Shown here piece after piece: positions 46,354 to 56,739 of a stretch of DNA of 64,000 bases. The position numbers were made by a program, and so were the translations under genes. The stretch lies in contig NC_079875.1 of assembly GCF_029227915.1 (NCBI RefSeq), forward strand, positions 24,171,001 through 24,235,000, given 5' to 3'. Below the pieces are notes generated by a model that saw nothing but the letters and a program-made list of their open reading frames with translations, was not told the DNA's origin and did not search any database. This DNA comes from Hydractinia symbiolongicarpus. Taxonomy: Eukaryota; Cnidaria; Hydrozoa; Anthoathecata; Hydractiniidae. Numbering within the stretch: position 1 is the stretch's first letter; every line of letters starts with the position of its first letter.

Positions 46354-48915
46354 CGTAACCGAATAACTCATAGACTAAAACGTTCACAAACTCATTCTAC
46401 TTTTCGAAAAACAACAGTTCCACAACCAGTGTCTAAGAGTGGTAAAGGGAATATATTGCTAACAAATTTACCAACCCCAGAAACGAAAACTGCAAAGTCA
46501 ATATCAGTGAATTTACCTGTCAATCACCCAATACCCTCTAGCGTTACTATCAACCAACCAGTTAGCCAGCAAGAAATATTTCAAACAGAACTTTCTACCA
46601 TTCATCCAAATCCTGATGTTGTTGCAGCTGTACAAAAGTTTGAGGAGGGCGAGATGTTACATAGTTTAGCCTCTTGTAAAACTTGTCTTGAAATCCGACC
46701 AGTATTTCATGCTACCTCACCCATCAATCAAACTGCAAAAAATGGAACAAAACCAATTTCTCTCAAACCTTGGAAAATTTCAAGTGATGGAAGGTGTTCC
46801 AGATGTCATACTGAAAGTATTCGTAATTCAAAACAAAATATGGTGATAGCTGCCAGATATTCGGGTATATTTAGTGTTGACAATGACGATTTGGGTCCAA
46901 TACAAGATAATATTCGTCATAACGATATGCATTTTTCACCTGTACCGCCGTATCTTCAAAACTTGACAATATTAGAAGAAGCACTGATTCGTCGTATAAC
47001 CGTTATTATGAATGTACACCTCTTGCGTTATGGCATGCTTGCATCTAAAGGTCATTGTATTAGTTTTCCACAAAGAATGCAAATTGCTACTGAGTTACCG
47101 TCATTGCCAGCAAATGTGGGGATAATTGTTATAAAGAAAAAAGGAAGCCGGAATTCAATTCAACAATATACTGTGAAAAGAAGTAAAGTTGACAAAGCTT
47201 TGCGTGGTTTGTGTTTTGGTTTTCCTGAAGGTGGAGTTGACCAGCCAGATATTCTAAACAAGCATCTATATAATGGCCCTGACCACATTAATCATAAATT
47301 AAGAAGACGTTACTTTCAGTATTTACCTAACGAGTTCTACAAGGATGTCTCTATCAAAAACGATCGCATTCTAAATTTACCTGAGATACGCTCAGAATTA
47401 CCTGATTTACCTGTTGTTGAGTTACCGCATATCACACCTGAAGGAGACAAGGGTCCTGTCGAAAATCAATTCCAACAAGATCTTCCTGATGATGATGAAA
47501 GTATCACTCGATCAGGTTTAGTATGCCCTATTGAACCTAAAGATGCTGACAAAGAATTAAGAACAATATTACAAAAGATGTTAGGATCAGAAGAAGCAGT
47601 CAATCAAGCTCTACAACAAGGCACAGTTGCTAGTGCAAATTTGGAATACACCCGAGAAAGGCCAATTCGTGAATTAAAAACTCCAGGCTTTTTTACAATG
47701 GCATACCCTACTGTTTTTATTAATGGTCATTGTGACTTTACTGTTCCGAGGTTACAAAAAATCAAATTTGAGGACTACATTGAACATATATACCACTGCA
47801 CAGATAACCGTGTAACCAAACATCCTTACTTAAAATTTTTCTTATTGAACATGCGATTGCGGATGCAAGCATTGCAACAGGGTAGTTTTGTTGTTTCTCA
47901 GCAATTAAATGATGCTCATCTCACAATTGCAGAACTGAGAGAAAATTTGCAAAACAATGATGATTCTGTTCCACGGAAAATTATCAGCATTGGTAAAAAC
48001 TTGGTAAATACTGACCCTTACTGGAGAGAACAAAAAAAGAAGGTAGATGTCATGTTGTTTTTCAGACGCAAGGAGTTTGGTGATCTGCCAGCCTATTTTG
48101 ATACCAATAGTTGTGCAGAATTTCATTGGAAGCCCTTACACGAACTGCTGATACAGTATCATGCATTAATAAACAATTTAGATGAACAGGTTGTGCGTAG
48201 CCAGGTAGAAAGTGATGGAAAATTCAAACGGGAATTAATCTTGCATAATCTTCACATTGTCACACAGTACTTTGATGCCAGGACTATAAATTACTTTGCC
48301 ACTGTCAACAAGGAAGTATTTCAATATGATGATTATTGGTGGCGCTATGAATTTGCTAAAGGCAGAGGTGAAATTCATAGTCACTCTATCATATCATCCT
48401 CTAAACATGCACAAAAGGTTAAAACAATAATGGATAATTTATCTGATGATGCCACTGACTCTCAAGCATCCCAAACTGCTGCACATGACCTTCAACAATG
48501 GTTACAAACTACAAATGAAGATAGAGATGGAATATTTTCTCCCCAATTTACTTCATTACATCCTGCTGGAGGGACTGAAATGATAGACGATGTCACTGGA
48601 GTTACAACGTGGGTACCAAACAGAGATAAATGGGCAGTCCCGGAAGGAACTCAAGAAGCTCCTGGCTATAACCCATTGACACAACAACTTTCAGATGTTG
48701 CAAACCATGAAGGTGGTATAAGAGAACAGCACATTTATCTTGTAAATAGAATAGGACTACATAACTGTAATTCTAGTTGTTTGCGTTACCGTCGTAAAAA
48801 AAAAGCGAAAGGGATACTGCTCCACAAAAGTACTGCCGTTTTCACTTTGGTGATGTCGATCCACAAACCAAAAAAACAAGTGGCAAAGAAATTCACCCCT
48901 TTCACCCAATCATAA
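46354..48915 (+). CDS. Helitron Rep / Helitron-like N region
   Basis: An open frame with no reliable start codon of its own; it continues the OTU ORF after two apparent frameshifts (about 46260 and 46350). Order: basic segment, zinc-finger-like Cys pairs (CKTCLEI and CSRCHTES), the Helitron-like N domain (YFQYLPNEFYK, GFFTMAYPTVFINGHCDFTV), then WRYEFAKGRGEIHSHSI, where HSH is the HUH metal-binding motif of the Rep nickase. It ends in a wrong frame after a run of nine A at 48796-48804; the correct frame continues into the helicase ORF. Confidence 0.75.
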   Translation, partial: RNRITHRLKRSQTHSTFRKTTVPQPVSKSGKGNILLTNLPTPETKTAKSISVNLPVNHPIPSSVTINQPVSQQEIFQTELSTIHPNPDVVAAVQKFEEGEMLHSLASCKTCLEIRPVFHATSPINQTAKNGTKPISLKPWKISSDGRCSRCHTESIRNSKQNMVIAARYSGIFSVDNDDLGPIQDNIRHNDMHFSPVPPYLQNLTILEEALIRRITVIMNVHLLRYGMLASKGHCISFPQRMQIATELPSLPANVGIIVIKKKGSRNSIQQYTVKRSKVDKALRGLCFGFPEGGVDQPDILNKHLYNGPDHINHKLRRRYFQYLPNEFYKDVSIKNDRILNLPEIRSELPDLPVVELPHITPEGDKGPVENQFQQDLPDDDESITRSGLVCPIEPKDADKELRTILQKMLGSEEAVNQALQQGTVASANLEYTRERPIRELKTPGFFTMAYPTVFINGHCDFTVPRLQKIKFEDYIEHIYHCTDNRVTKHPYLKFFLLNMRLRMQALQQGSFVVSQQLNDAHLTIAELRENLQNNDDSVPRKIISIGKNLVNTDPYWREQKKKVDVMLFFRRKEFGDLPAYFDTNSCAEFHWKPLHELLIQYHALINNLDEQVVRSQVESDGKFKRELILHNLHIVTQYFDARTINYFATVNKEVFQYDDYWWRYEFAKGRGEIHSHSIISSSKHAQKVKTIMDNLSDDATDSQASQTAAHDLQQWLQTTNEDRDGIFSPQFTSLHPAGGTEMIDDVTGVTTWVPNRDKWAVPEGTQEAPGYNPLTQQLSDVANHEGGIREQHIYLVNRIGLHNCNSSCLRYRRKKKAKGILLHKSTAVFTLVMSIHKPKKQVAKKFTPFTQS

Positions 48916-48962
48916 CAAAAGGGGAACATCCAAGGTATGAAGGACCTATAGATCACAGCCGC

Positions 48963-51689
48963 ATGATAATGCATGTCAAGACGCGTTTACTTAGTTGGCT
49001 TGCAAACTGTGACAGTCAAGTAATTATTGACCAGGATCTTATTGCCCTTCAAAAATACATTGCTGGCTATGCTTGCAAAGGAGCAGCTTCAACTGAAGAT
49101 TTTGTACATATTTATCGACATTTAATAGAAAATGCTGCTGATGGAAGCACAGTAAAAAATTTAGCTCAAAGGTTGCTTCAAAAAATTACAGGGATGGTGG
49201 ATGTGCCAGCAGCTGCTGCTGATTTTATTAATAGTGGTGGTCATTTGACTAGATGTACTCGAAACTTCCGTTACATTGGTCTAAGTGGATTCCGGACCTT
49301 AAATACATCTGGTGAAGATGAAACTGTGACAAAAAGCAGTACACTTGACAAATTTTTAAGTGATAAGCGAAGACAGACTGAACCTGAAATCACTTTATGG
49401 GATTGGAGCAAGAAATGCAATTGCACTTGTAAGATGGATCATGTCCCAGTATTCACAGGATTATCAACAAAACCTGTTTGGCCTGTTACAGAGGACTTTG
49501 CAAAAGCCATGCTCATGATATTTACTGTTGGAACATGGCGCACTGTGGAAGAATTAAAGGGACAACAGGAGTCGTTTGCTGGCGCATTGGCTGACTTAGT
49601 TGAATCTGATAACTGTCCGCCAATACTAACTAATGCATTAAAAGAAGCCAAAAAATCTTTTGACTCGAAAAAAAGAAAAACACAATATCATGTACGACCA
49701 ATCAATGATAACAACACTCAGCCTTCATCACAATCATCCCAATCTACCATTGCAAGTTCTCAAGATTCAACTTTTGCAAATATGAACATAGGTAGGGCAA
49801 TAATGAGAGATATCGCTAGAAATCATGTTTCTGATATGGACGAGCCAAATGTAGAACAGATTCTTCCTGATGGAGGATCTTTTTTTGATTGGAATAATTA
49901 TGCAATTCAATGTTTTGGTTGTCAATGGCCTAATAACGCTGATACTTGGTTGAAATCTGTATCTGTAGAAGCTGAAAGAAATGAATTTACTCACGGTGAT
50001 GATTGCACATTACCTGTGATAAATGTCCTAAAAGCTAATGAACTACAAAGAACAGTCATTGGAATAAATCTTCAGCATTTGCTACTAGTTGCAAAAGGAA
50101 ATTTGCCAAAAGGCACCAAGCCATTAAATTTGTTAATTCAAGGCACAGCTGGTGTTGGAAAAACATTTATTATCACCGCTCTCACCAGAATTGTTCGTCG
50201 TTTATTTAATCGAAATTCTGCTGTTATGAACTTGGCCCCAACTGGTGCCGCATCTGTTCTTATACCAAATGGGCGAACTATACATTCCATGACACCACCA
50301 CCACATAAATTAAAAAAAGATAAGGATTCAAATTGTGTTCAGCTCTCTGATTATCCATTAGGTGATACATCTTTGAGGAAATTGAGAAAATATACAGGTC
50401 TGCATGAAGACAATGGACTTAAGTTATTTCAACTGAACATTGATGAGCGTAGCATGCAGTCTAAGCTTCTTGTAGCCTGGTGCAGTCAACGATTATGCGA
50501 GTCAACAGGTGATTTTGATAATTATTATGGAGGAGGAATACCAACTGTCAATTTCTTTGGTGACCTTGGCCAACTTGGGCCAGTGCGTGCTTTAGATCTT
50601 CATCAACCTCCTAAATATGATGACTCAACCATCAACTTAGCTGGTTATGCAATCTATCGCTCATTTGAAAATGTTATTGTTCTTACTGAAACGATGCGTC
50701 AAGGGCCAGATCAGTTACCTCTTTTACAGCGGCTTCTTCGTATACGTAATGGTTCAATTACCCAACAAGACTGGCTAGATATTAATAGTCGTTATGAAGG
50801 CGCCTTGTCACAAACTGAGAAATGTAACTTTTCACATGACCGTGTGCTCACATTAATGGAAACATGGAAGGAAGTTAATGAAGAAAACCACAATAAATTA
50901 GCTAACCTTGGTGTACCAGTTGCTGTTATTCCATCAACGGGTCGTGGTAAACATCATTCATTAACTGATAGACAATTGGGACAAATTCCATCACGGTCTT
51001 TGATTGCAGTTGGTGCCAGTGTAATACTAACTAAGAACCAAAAGGGTCTTACTGGACTTGGCCTTAATAATGGTGCAATGGGTAAAGTGATTGCAATTCT
51101 TTATGCTCCAGATACATCACCGCCTGAATTCCCTATTGCTGTTGTTGTCAATTTTCCAAATTATAAAGGACCAGTATGGCTTGTTGAACATCCCACATGG
51201 GTACCAATTACTCCTGTTGAAGGACGATGTGAGTCAGATTGTTGCGTTAGAAGTGGATTACCATTAATGCCAGGTTACGCTATAACAATTGCAAAAAGTC
51301 AAGGTATGTCTATTGGAGATAGTAAAACTGCCACACATATGCGTATAAAGTTACAACAAGGAATTGAAATGGAGAAAAATAACCTTGGTACAGCCTATAC
51401 TGCCTTTTCACGTTGCGAGAAGGAGAAAAATTGGGCCCTTGTTGAACCACTTACCCAGGAGAGACTCTTGTACATTAATTCACACCCACGTATGAAAGCA
51501 AGACAAGAAGAAGAAAAGCGATTGAAATTGTTATCAGGTAAAACTGTTGAGAAGTTTAGTATTACTACTCAAAGATATATTGATCTGTTAAGGGAACTTG
51601 ACGAATTTTGCAATGATGAAATTGAAGATGCAGTTTGTCCATCTCAATCTACTGTTTGCACATGTATTGTATGTAAATCTACACTGTAA
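48963..51689 (+). CDS. Helitron Rep tyrosine region and PIF1-type helicase
   Basis: 908 codons from ATG 48963, in frame with sequence from about 48805. It starts with the end of Rep (QKYIAGYACKG, two tyrosines four residues apart as in the Helitron nickase), then a Cys-rich spacer (CNCTCKMDHV). The helicase has Walker A GTAGVGKTF (50149 onward), motif Ia LAPTGAAS, Walker B-type NIDERSM, motif III FFGDLGQLGPV, motif V AITIAKSQGMS and motif VI TAFSRCEK, the PIF1/RecD-like set of SF1. All motifs are intact. The ORF ends with a Cys-rich CTCIVCKS and TAA; no apurinic endonuclease domain follows, unlike some Helentrons. Confidence 0.85.
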   Translation: MIMHVKTRLLSWLANCDSQVIIDQDLIALQKYIAGYACKGAASTEDFVHIYRHLIENAADGSTVKNLAQRLLQKITGMVDVPAAAADFINSGGHLTRCTRNFRYIGLSGFRTLNTSGEDETVTKSSTLDKFLSDKRRQTEPEITLWDWSKKCNCTCKMDHVPVFTGLSTKPVWPVTEDFAKAMLMIFTVGTWRTVEELKGQQESFAGALADLVESDNCPPILTNALKEAKKSFDSKKRKTQYHVRPINDNNTQPSSQSSQSTIASSQDSTFANMNIGRAIMRDIARNHVSDMDEPNVEQILPDGGSFFDWNNYAIQCFGCQWPNNADTWLKSVSVEAERNEFTHGDDCTLPVINVLKANELQRTVIGINLQHLLLVAKGNLPKGTKPLNLLIQGTAGVGKTFIITALTRIVRRLFNRNSAVMNLAPTGAASVLIPNGRTIHSMTPPPHKLKKDKDSNCVQLSDYPLGDTSLRKLRKYTGLHEDNGLKLFQLNIDERSMQSKLLVAWCSQRLCESTGDFDNYYGGGIPTVNFFGDLGQLGPVRALDLHQPPKYDDSTINLAGYAIYRSFENVIVLTETMRQGPDQLPLLQRLLRIRNGSITQQDWLDINSRYEGALSQTEKCNFSHDRVLTLMETWKEVNEENHNKLANLGVPVAVIPSTGRGKHHSLTDRQLGQIPSRSLIAVGASVILTKNQKGLTGLGLNNGAMGKVIAILYAPDTSPPEFPIAVVVNFPNYKGPVWLVEHPTWVPITPVEGRCESDCCVRSGLPLMPGYAITIAKSQGMSIGDSKTATHMRIKLQQGIEMEKNNLGTAYTAFSRCEKEKNWALVEPLTQERLLYINSHPRMKARQEEEKRLKLLSGKTVEKFSITTQRYIDLLRELDEFCNDEIEDAVCPSQSTVCTCIVCKSTL

Positions 51690-51855
51690 TGATAATCTGG
51701 ATCGAAAACCTATATATCACCATTATATTTAAACCACAAAGTTGTCTATTTATCGGAATGCCAGCCAAGTTATCGTGATTAATTCACCAAAAGAAACTTT
51801 ATTGCATAATTTGGTGATAATTTAGTTAATTATGGTGATACTGATGGTGGCATCA

Positions 51856-53575
51856 TTTCTAAGTGTTGGGCTTTGCATTGTGAGTGTGTAAGCAAAAACG
51901 ATACGATTTGGTAATTTTTTTATTATCAAAGTTGAGACGATTGCTTGCTGCTCACCAAGGTCATTTAGACTTTGTTGCACCCTCTCTTAGCACTGCTCTG
52001 CCTATGTCAAAGCAAAGACAAAGAAAAGACAAAGACCCTTGTCCGCATATCAAAATACCAGCCAAATTATCGTAATCATATATCATAATTATATCATGCA
52101 TATGTCGCATAATGTATTCCATTATTATTGCAAAGAAAACATTCCAGCACGCTTATTATAAAAACTTAACATTTATGGAGGTGGAGTGGAGGTAGGAGGC
52201 TTAAAAGCAACACATAGTATGTTGCTAGGACATTTGTGAGAAGATTATCGTTAATTAAAACCACAAAGTTGTCCATTTATCGGAATGCCAGCCAAATTAT
52301 CGTGACCATTTCACCAAAAGAAACGTTATATATTGAATAATTTGGTGATTATTTGGTTAATAATGGTGTTGTTCATGGTGGTAACCTTTCTAAGAGTTGG
52401 ACTTTGCATTGTGAGTGTGTGTGCAAAAAATAAAAAGATTAAAGTTCAGACAATTGCGGTAGTTCACTAGGGTGATTAAGACTTTGTTGTACCCTCTCTT
52501 AACACTGTGCTCTACCTGTTATGTTACAGCTAATGAAAGACAAAGAAAGGACTAATGGTTGCTTTAAGGTATCCTTTCTAAGTGTTGGGCTTTGCATTGT
52601 GAGTGTGTAAGCAAAAACGATACGATTTGGTAATTTTTTTATTATCAAAGTTGAGACGATTGCTTGCTGCTCACCAAGGTCATTTAGACTTTGTTGCACC
52701 CTCTCTTAGCACTGCTCTGCCTATGTCAAAGCAAAGACAAAGAAAAGACAAAGACCCTTGTCCGCATATCAAAATACCAGCCAAATTATCGTAATCATAT
52801 ATCATAATTATATCATGCATATGTCGCATAATGTATTCCATTATTATTGCAAAGAAAACATTCCAGCACGCTTATTATAAAAACTTAACATTTATGGAGG
52901 TGGAGTGGAGGTAGGAGGCTTAAAAGCAACACATAGTATGTTGCTAGGACATTTGTGAGAAGATTATCGTTAATTAAAACCACAAAGTTGTCCATTTATC
53001 GGAATGCCAGCCAAATTATCGTGACCATTTCACCAAAAGAAACGTTATATATTGAATAATTTGGTGATTATTTGGTTAATAATGGTGTTGTTCATGGTGG
53101 TAACCTTTCTAAGAGTTGGACTTTGCATTGTGAGTGTGTGTGCAAAAAATAAAAAGATTAAAGTTCAGACAATTGCGGTAGTTCACTAGGGTGATTAAGA
53201 CTTTGTTGTACCCTCTCTTAACACTGTGCTCTACCTGTTATGTTACAGCTAATGAAAGACAAAGAAAGGACTAATGGTTGCTTTAAGGTATCCTTTCTAA
53301 GTGTTGGGCTTTGCATTGTGAGTGTGTAAGCAAAAACGATACGATTTGGTAATTTTTTTATTATCAAAGTTGAGACGATTGCTTGCTGCTCACCAAGGTC
53401 ATTTAGACTTTGTTGCACCCTCTCTTAGCACTGCTCTGCCTATGTCAAAGCAAAGACAAAGAAAAGACAAAGACCCTTGTCCGCATATCAAAATACTAGC
53501 CAAATTATCGTAATCATGTATCATAATTATATAATGCATATGTGGCATAATGTATTCCATTATTATTGCAAAGAA
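51856..53575 (+). repeat. Tandem repeat with 719-bp unit, about 2.4 copies
   Basis: Sequence from 51856 (TTTCTAAGTGTTGGGC) recurs at 52575 and 53294 with essentially no differences until the third copy breaks off near 53575. Inside each unit two diverged halves share ACCACAAAGTTGTCCATTT and CTTTGCATTGTGAGTGTGT, and an older half-unit precedes at 51733. It lies directly after the Helitron helicase and may be part of its 3' region. Confidence 0.85.
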
Positions 53576-54293
53576 CCATCATTGCATAATTTCCAATCCC
53601 CGAAAGGTAGTGGAATGTCAAAACATTTCAGTCCTAAATCGAGATTATCCGTAAAAAATTCCAAGGAAATACAAAGTGCTAACAAAATATCAACCATAAT
53701 TATCGATCATAATATTTTTAGTATTTATGTGTCAACCCATTTCAATCTTGCATCGAAATGAGATATTATAAATGCCATTTATGTTTCATGCTGATTGTGG
53801 ATATGGTGTTATTAATGCTGTTGATGCTATGGTAATACTAATGTTAGTTGTGTTGGTAGGCAATATAAATTAAAAAGTCGTTAACTCTATTATACGGGAG
53901 TGAGTATGTGAGAGAGAAAAATGCCTGTACTTATATTCAAGTTTTATTTGTGGATTTCTTACAAACTTAATAGCAGAGGAAACTCTTACGTGTTACCTTA
54001 ATGACTTTAGTTTTTTGAGACATATTTTAATTCTTCCACAGGGAAAGTATTATGTCGAGATAAAATTATAAAAACAAACGGTTCAGGTTTTTTTTAAGGT
54101 AAGATAGAATAAAGCTAATAATAATAATAATATTGAAAAAAACTGCATATTTTTTAAGAACCTGCTTTTTTAAAGGAAATGTTTTCAACAATTTTATTTT
54201 AAAATTTTTAAAATTAATGTCATTAAGGTAACCATTCCTGGAAGAATAAATAAATAAAAGCTTTATTAAATTTAAATTTTTTTATATTGCCCT
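53576..54293. other. AT-rich sequence, nothing recognised
   Basis: No exon, repeat or motif could be supported apart from a short AAT repeat near 54115 and AAATAAATAAATAAA at 54245. Confidence 0.6.
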
Positions 54294-54363
54294 GGTTGCA
54301 CGGCATCATCGTGCAACCCTAGGAACAGGAAGGTTTTAACGACTTTTTCTTCCTGTTCTTAGG
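54294..54363. other. Two adjacent strong hairpins
   Basis: Hairpin 1: GGTTGCACG-7 nt-CGTGCAACC (54294-54318), 9 bp perfect. Hairpin 2: CCTAGGAACAGGAAG (54318-54332) pairs with CTTCCTGTTCTTAGG (54349-54363), 15 positions with one mismatch, 16-nt loop. They follow an AT-rich stretch with AATAAA words. They could be a transposon end, such as a Helitron 3' structure, or an RNA processing structure. Confidence 0.6.
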
Positions 54364-54605
54364 TAAAACTAAATACTGCACAGAAAAATAGCTTCATCTT
54401 CAAAATGTAAGTAGCAATTTAGTCTATTTAGTTTAAATTTTATCAGCTTGTTAATAAAAGTTAGTATATATAATTTAGAAATAGTGGAGATATAAGGTTT
54501 ATACGTCATTGACAATTTTTTTATTCTCCCGGTATTATTCAGTCATTTCTTATGGAAGCATTTCTTTCTTATTCGTATATTTAGAAATAATTATTTTTTT
54601 TGTAG

Positions 54606-54897
54606 ATTTTTACAGAGTACACTAACCACCTTCAAAGTAGTTAGAGGAACTGAAGAGAAAGGTAATTCATTCCAAATATATTATCGATAGTTGCGGACTT
54701 TAAAATCGAGTTCTTTTTTCGAGTTCTAATATAACATTCCTTTTATATATGAAGAACAAGAGACGGAAGATTTGTTACTGGAAAATGTCAAGCGTTTTTA
54801 CAAAGACAACCAGTTGGGCGTACGTGTCCGATCTAACATATATATAAAGATGGAATCTGACGCGAAGTTCACTTATATACGAACCATGACTGAGTGA
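54606..54897 (+). CDS. Possible terminal exons of a small gene
   Basis: Exon 54606-54661 (phase 2 in, phase 1 out, donor AAAG|GTAATT) and exon 54755-54897 (acceptor ATGAAG, phase 1 in) join to EEKEQETEDLLLENVKRFYK, then QLGVRVRSNIYIKMESDAKF and a TGA at 54895-54897. The 48-codon open frame and charged helical start are suggestive but short; no upstream exon or domain was identified. Confidence 0.25.
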
Positions 54898-55005
54898 AGA
54901 AATGTGCTGCTTTTGTCGATATAAAACGAGACCTATTAACAGACGTTGGGAAATATTGAAATCAGACTGATGTTGTGAATAGCGTTGTTTGGAAATCACT
55001 TGCTG

Positions 55006-55366
55006 TACACGCTTTTTTATATAAGAATATACTCTATAAGAATATTGAAGCTGAGGAATGGGTTAAAAATTAAGAATATCCTAAGAATATACCCAGGTTC
55101 GACCTTTCGTTTTAGATATGAAAATTTTTATGATGCACAAATTTTGATTAGAAGTTTAATTTCTTATACTGTATGTTTATTTTCTTGTCAGCTCACCTGT
55201 CTTTTACACTTTGTTTAATTAGGCACATTAAGGGTAATTACATGCTTTCCGGCTGTAGCCATGTTAAGAATATCTTTAAGAATATTCGAGGCTGAGATTT
55301 GTTAAAAAGTTAAGAATACTGAGGCTGAAACGAAAAAACACTATTCTTATATAAAAAAAGCGTGTA
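55006..55366. mobile_element. 361-bp MITE with TACACGC ends
   Basis: Ends TACACGCTTTTTTATATAAG and its inverse CTTATATAAAAAAAGCGTGT with A form about 24-bp terminal inverted repeats. The interior repeats AAGAATAT and GAGGCTGA words in several copies. There is no coding capacity and the target duplication is unclear. Confidence 0.65.
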
Positions 55367-55557
55367 AAATTGTAATTTTCCGTTTCCGATTTCAGATCGA
55401 GAATTCAATAATTTTTTTAACAAACTTGTAAACACTTGATAGTTGATTTTATGAAAGAGTTAATAATAGTAATAATAAAAATAACCAGTCTATAAGCTTG
55501 ACGTCACAAATTCTTTTCTTTTAAGAGTTAAAAAAACATTTTAGGAAAGTTGTTTTC

Positions 55558-55740
55558 TTCTCTTGCCGACTGGTTGGGGAGGCCACAAGTTGGATAAACT
55601 TTATAATAGTTTATTTTTAAAGTTATTTTTTGGTTTATTTTGTTTGCCTGCTTGGATAACTTCATTTCCCGAAGTTAGTTGCATAGCTCGCTGAGTTAAT
55701 TTAGATTATTTTTGAAACTTTTGTGTTCTGTGCAATTTCT
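55558..55740 (+). repeat. Fragment similar to the Helitron leader
   Basis: TCTTGCCGAC, GGTTGGGGAGGCCACAAGTT, TTATTTTTTGGTTTATTTTG and GTGTTCTGTGCAATTTCT match 44918-45100 with small indels. It is a second partial copy of the sequence upstream of the Helitron ORF, ending just before the inverted-repeat transposon. Confidence 0.65.
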
Positions 55741-55772
55741 GTGCTTGATTGGTTAACTCGTTTTGCTTGATA

Positions 55773-56205
55773 GTCCAGGAGCTCATAACAGAACTTTAGG
55801 TCCCATTTTCTACAAAAGGTTTGACCCTCTAAATAGGTTGGTAGTATCACGGACAATAAAAATCACATGGTCAGCTGACCCAATTTGGGGGCGTTTGGGT
55901 CCCAGGCCCCTAAAATTACCCTAATTCGAGACTCCTATTTGGTCCCATAATTCTCAAAGCTTAAAAGTTAGTAACGTGTGTCATTATATGAGAGAATCTG
56001 AAAAATGATAAAGCTTACCGAAAAATTGGGTCTTAAGACTGGGTCAGACCCCCCTCAAAGACCATATTTAGGACCTTAATTTGTCCCCATAAGCTACAAA
56101 CTCCAAATTTTGCACAAACATTCTCTAACATAGTGTAATGTCAGTGGTCATAAAGCTGACCAAAAATTTGGGTCTCTTGGCCTAGTCAGACCAAGTCTCG
56201 CCCCA
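55773..56205 (+). repeat. Terminal inverted repeat, left arm of copy 1
   Basis: Reverse complement of 59970-60402 with very few differences. It contains several paragraphs of GGTC/GACC-rich half-similar sequence (for instance GGTCTTAAGACTGGGTCAGA and GGTCTCTTGGCCTAGTCAGA), which could be repeated protein-binding sites. Confidence 0.85.
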
Positions 56206-56739
56206 AATCCCTATTTTAAACAACTTTTAGAGGGTAAAAAAAACCAATGACTACAAAGCCCAAACTCAATATTTGTGTTCTATACTAACTATGTAATACA
56301 TAAATGGTCGAGCTTACCAAAAAATGCGGTCCTATCAGCAGGTCAGACAAAGATCTGAACAGGGACTCAAATTAGACCTCATAAGGTACAAACTTAAAAT
56401 TTTGTAAGACTATTGTGATTTGGCAAAAAGCAAACCAAAAATTACGGTCTCTTGATCAGGTCAGACAATAGTTAGCGATATCAAATTAAAAAAGAAATGC
56501 TCTGATAGCATTTAATAAAATATAAATATGTACAATAGGTTATAGCAGCATGATTGATATTGTTCTGCATCAGCATCTAAAGATGAGAAATGTCATTCAG
56601 TCATAAGATCTAGTTTAAACTACAATACAACATTAAAAAATATTAAAAAGGTTACTCAGTTCTAGAATATATGACATTGAATCCTATTCTGTAAATTTTT
56701 TGTCATATCCCACAAAAAAAATCTAACCTTAAATTATCA

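Larger units (their letters stand above)
44690..51700 (+). mobile_element. Helitron-type rolling-circle transposon with 2A and OTU, ends undefined
   Basis: The region encodes, in one direction, a 2A-like peptide plus OTU protease, a Rep/Helitron-like N domain with HUH motif, a YxxxY tyrosine motif and a PIF1-family helicase. This set defines Helitrons; the OTU is found in the Helentron/Helitron2 group (family knowledge). At least three frameshifts break what was probably one polyprotein. Part of the leader (about 44918-45100) recurs at 55558-55740. The precise 5' TC and 3' CTRR ends were not found. Confidence 0.75.

Noticed and set aside
51884-52075. 63-codon ORF repeated three times with 719-bp spacing
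   Set aside because: Repetition follows from the tandem repeat; short, without domain or plausible start context.
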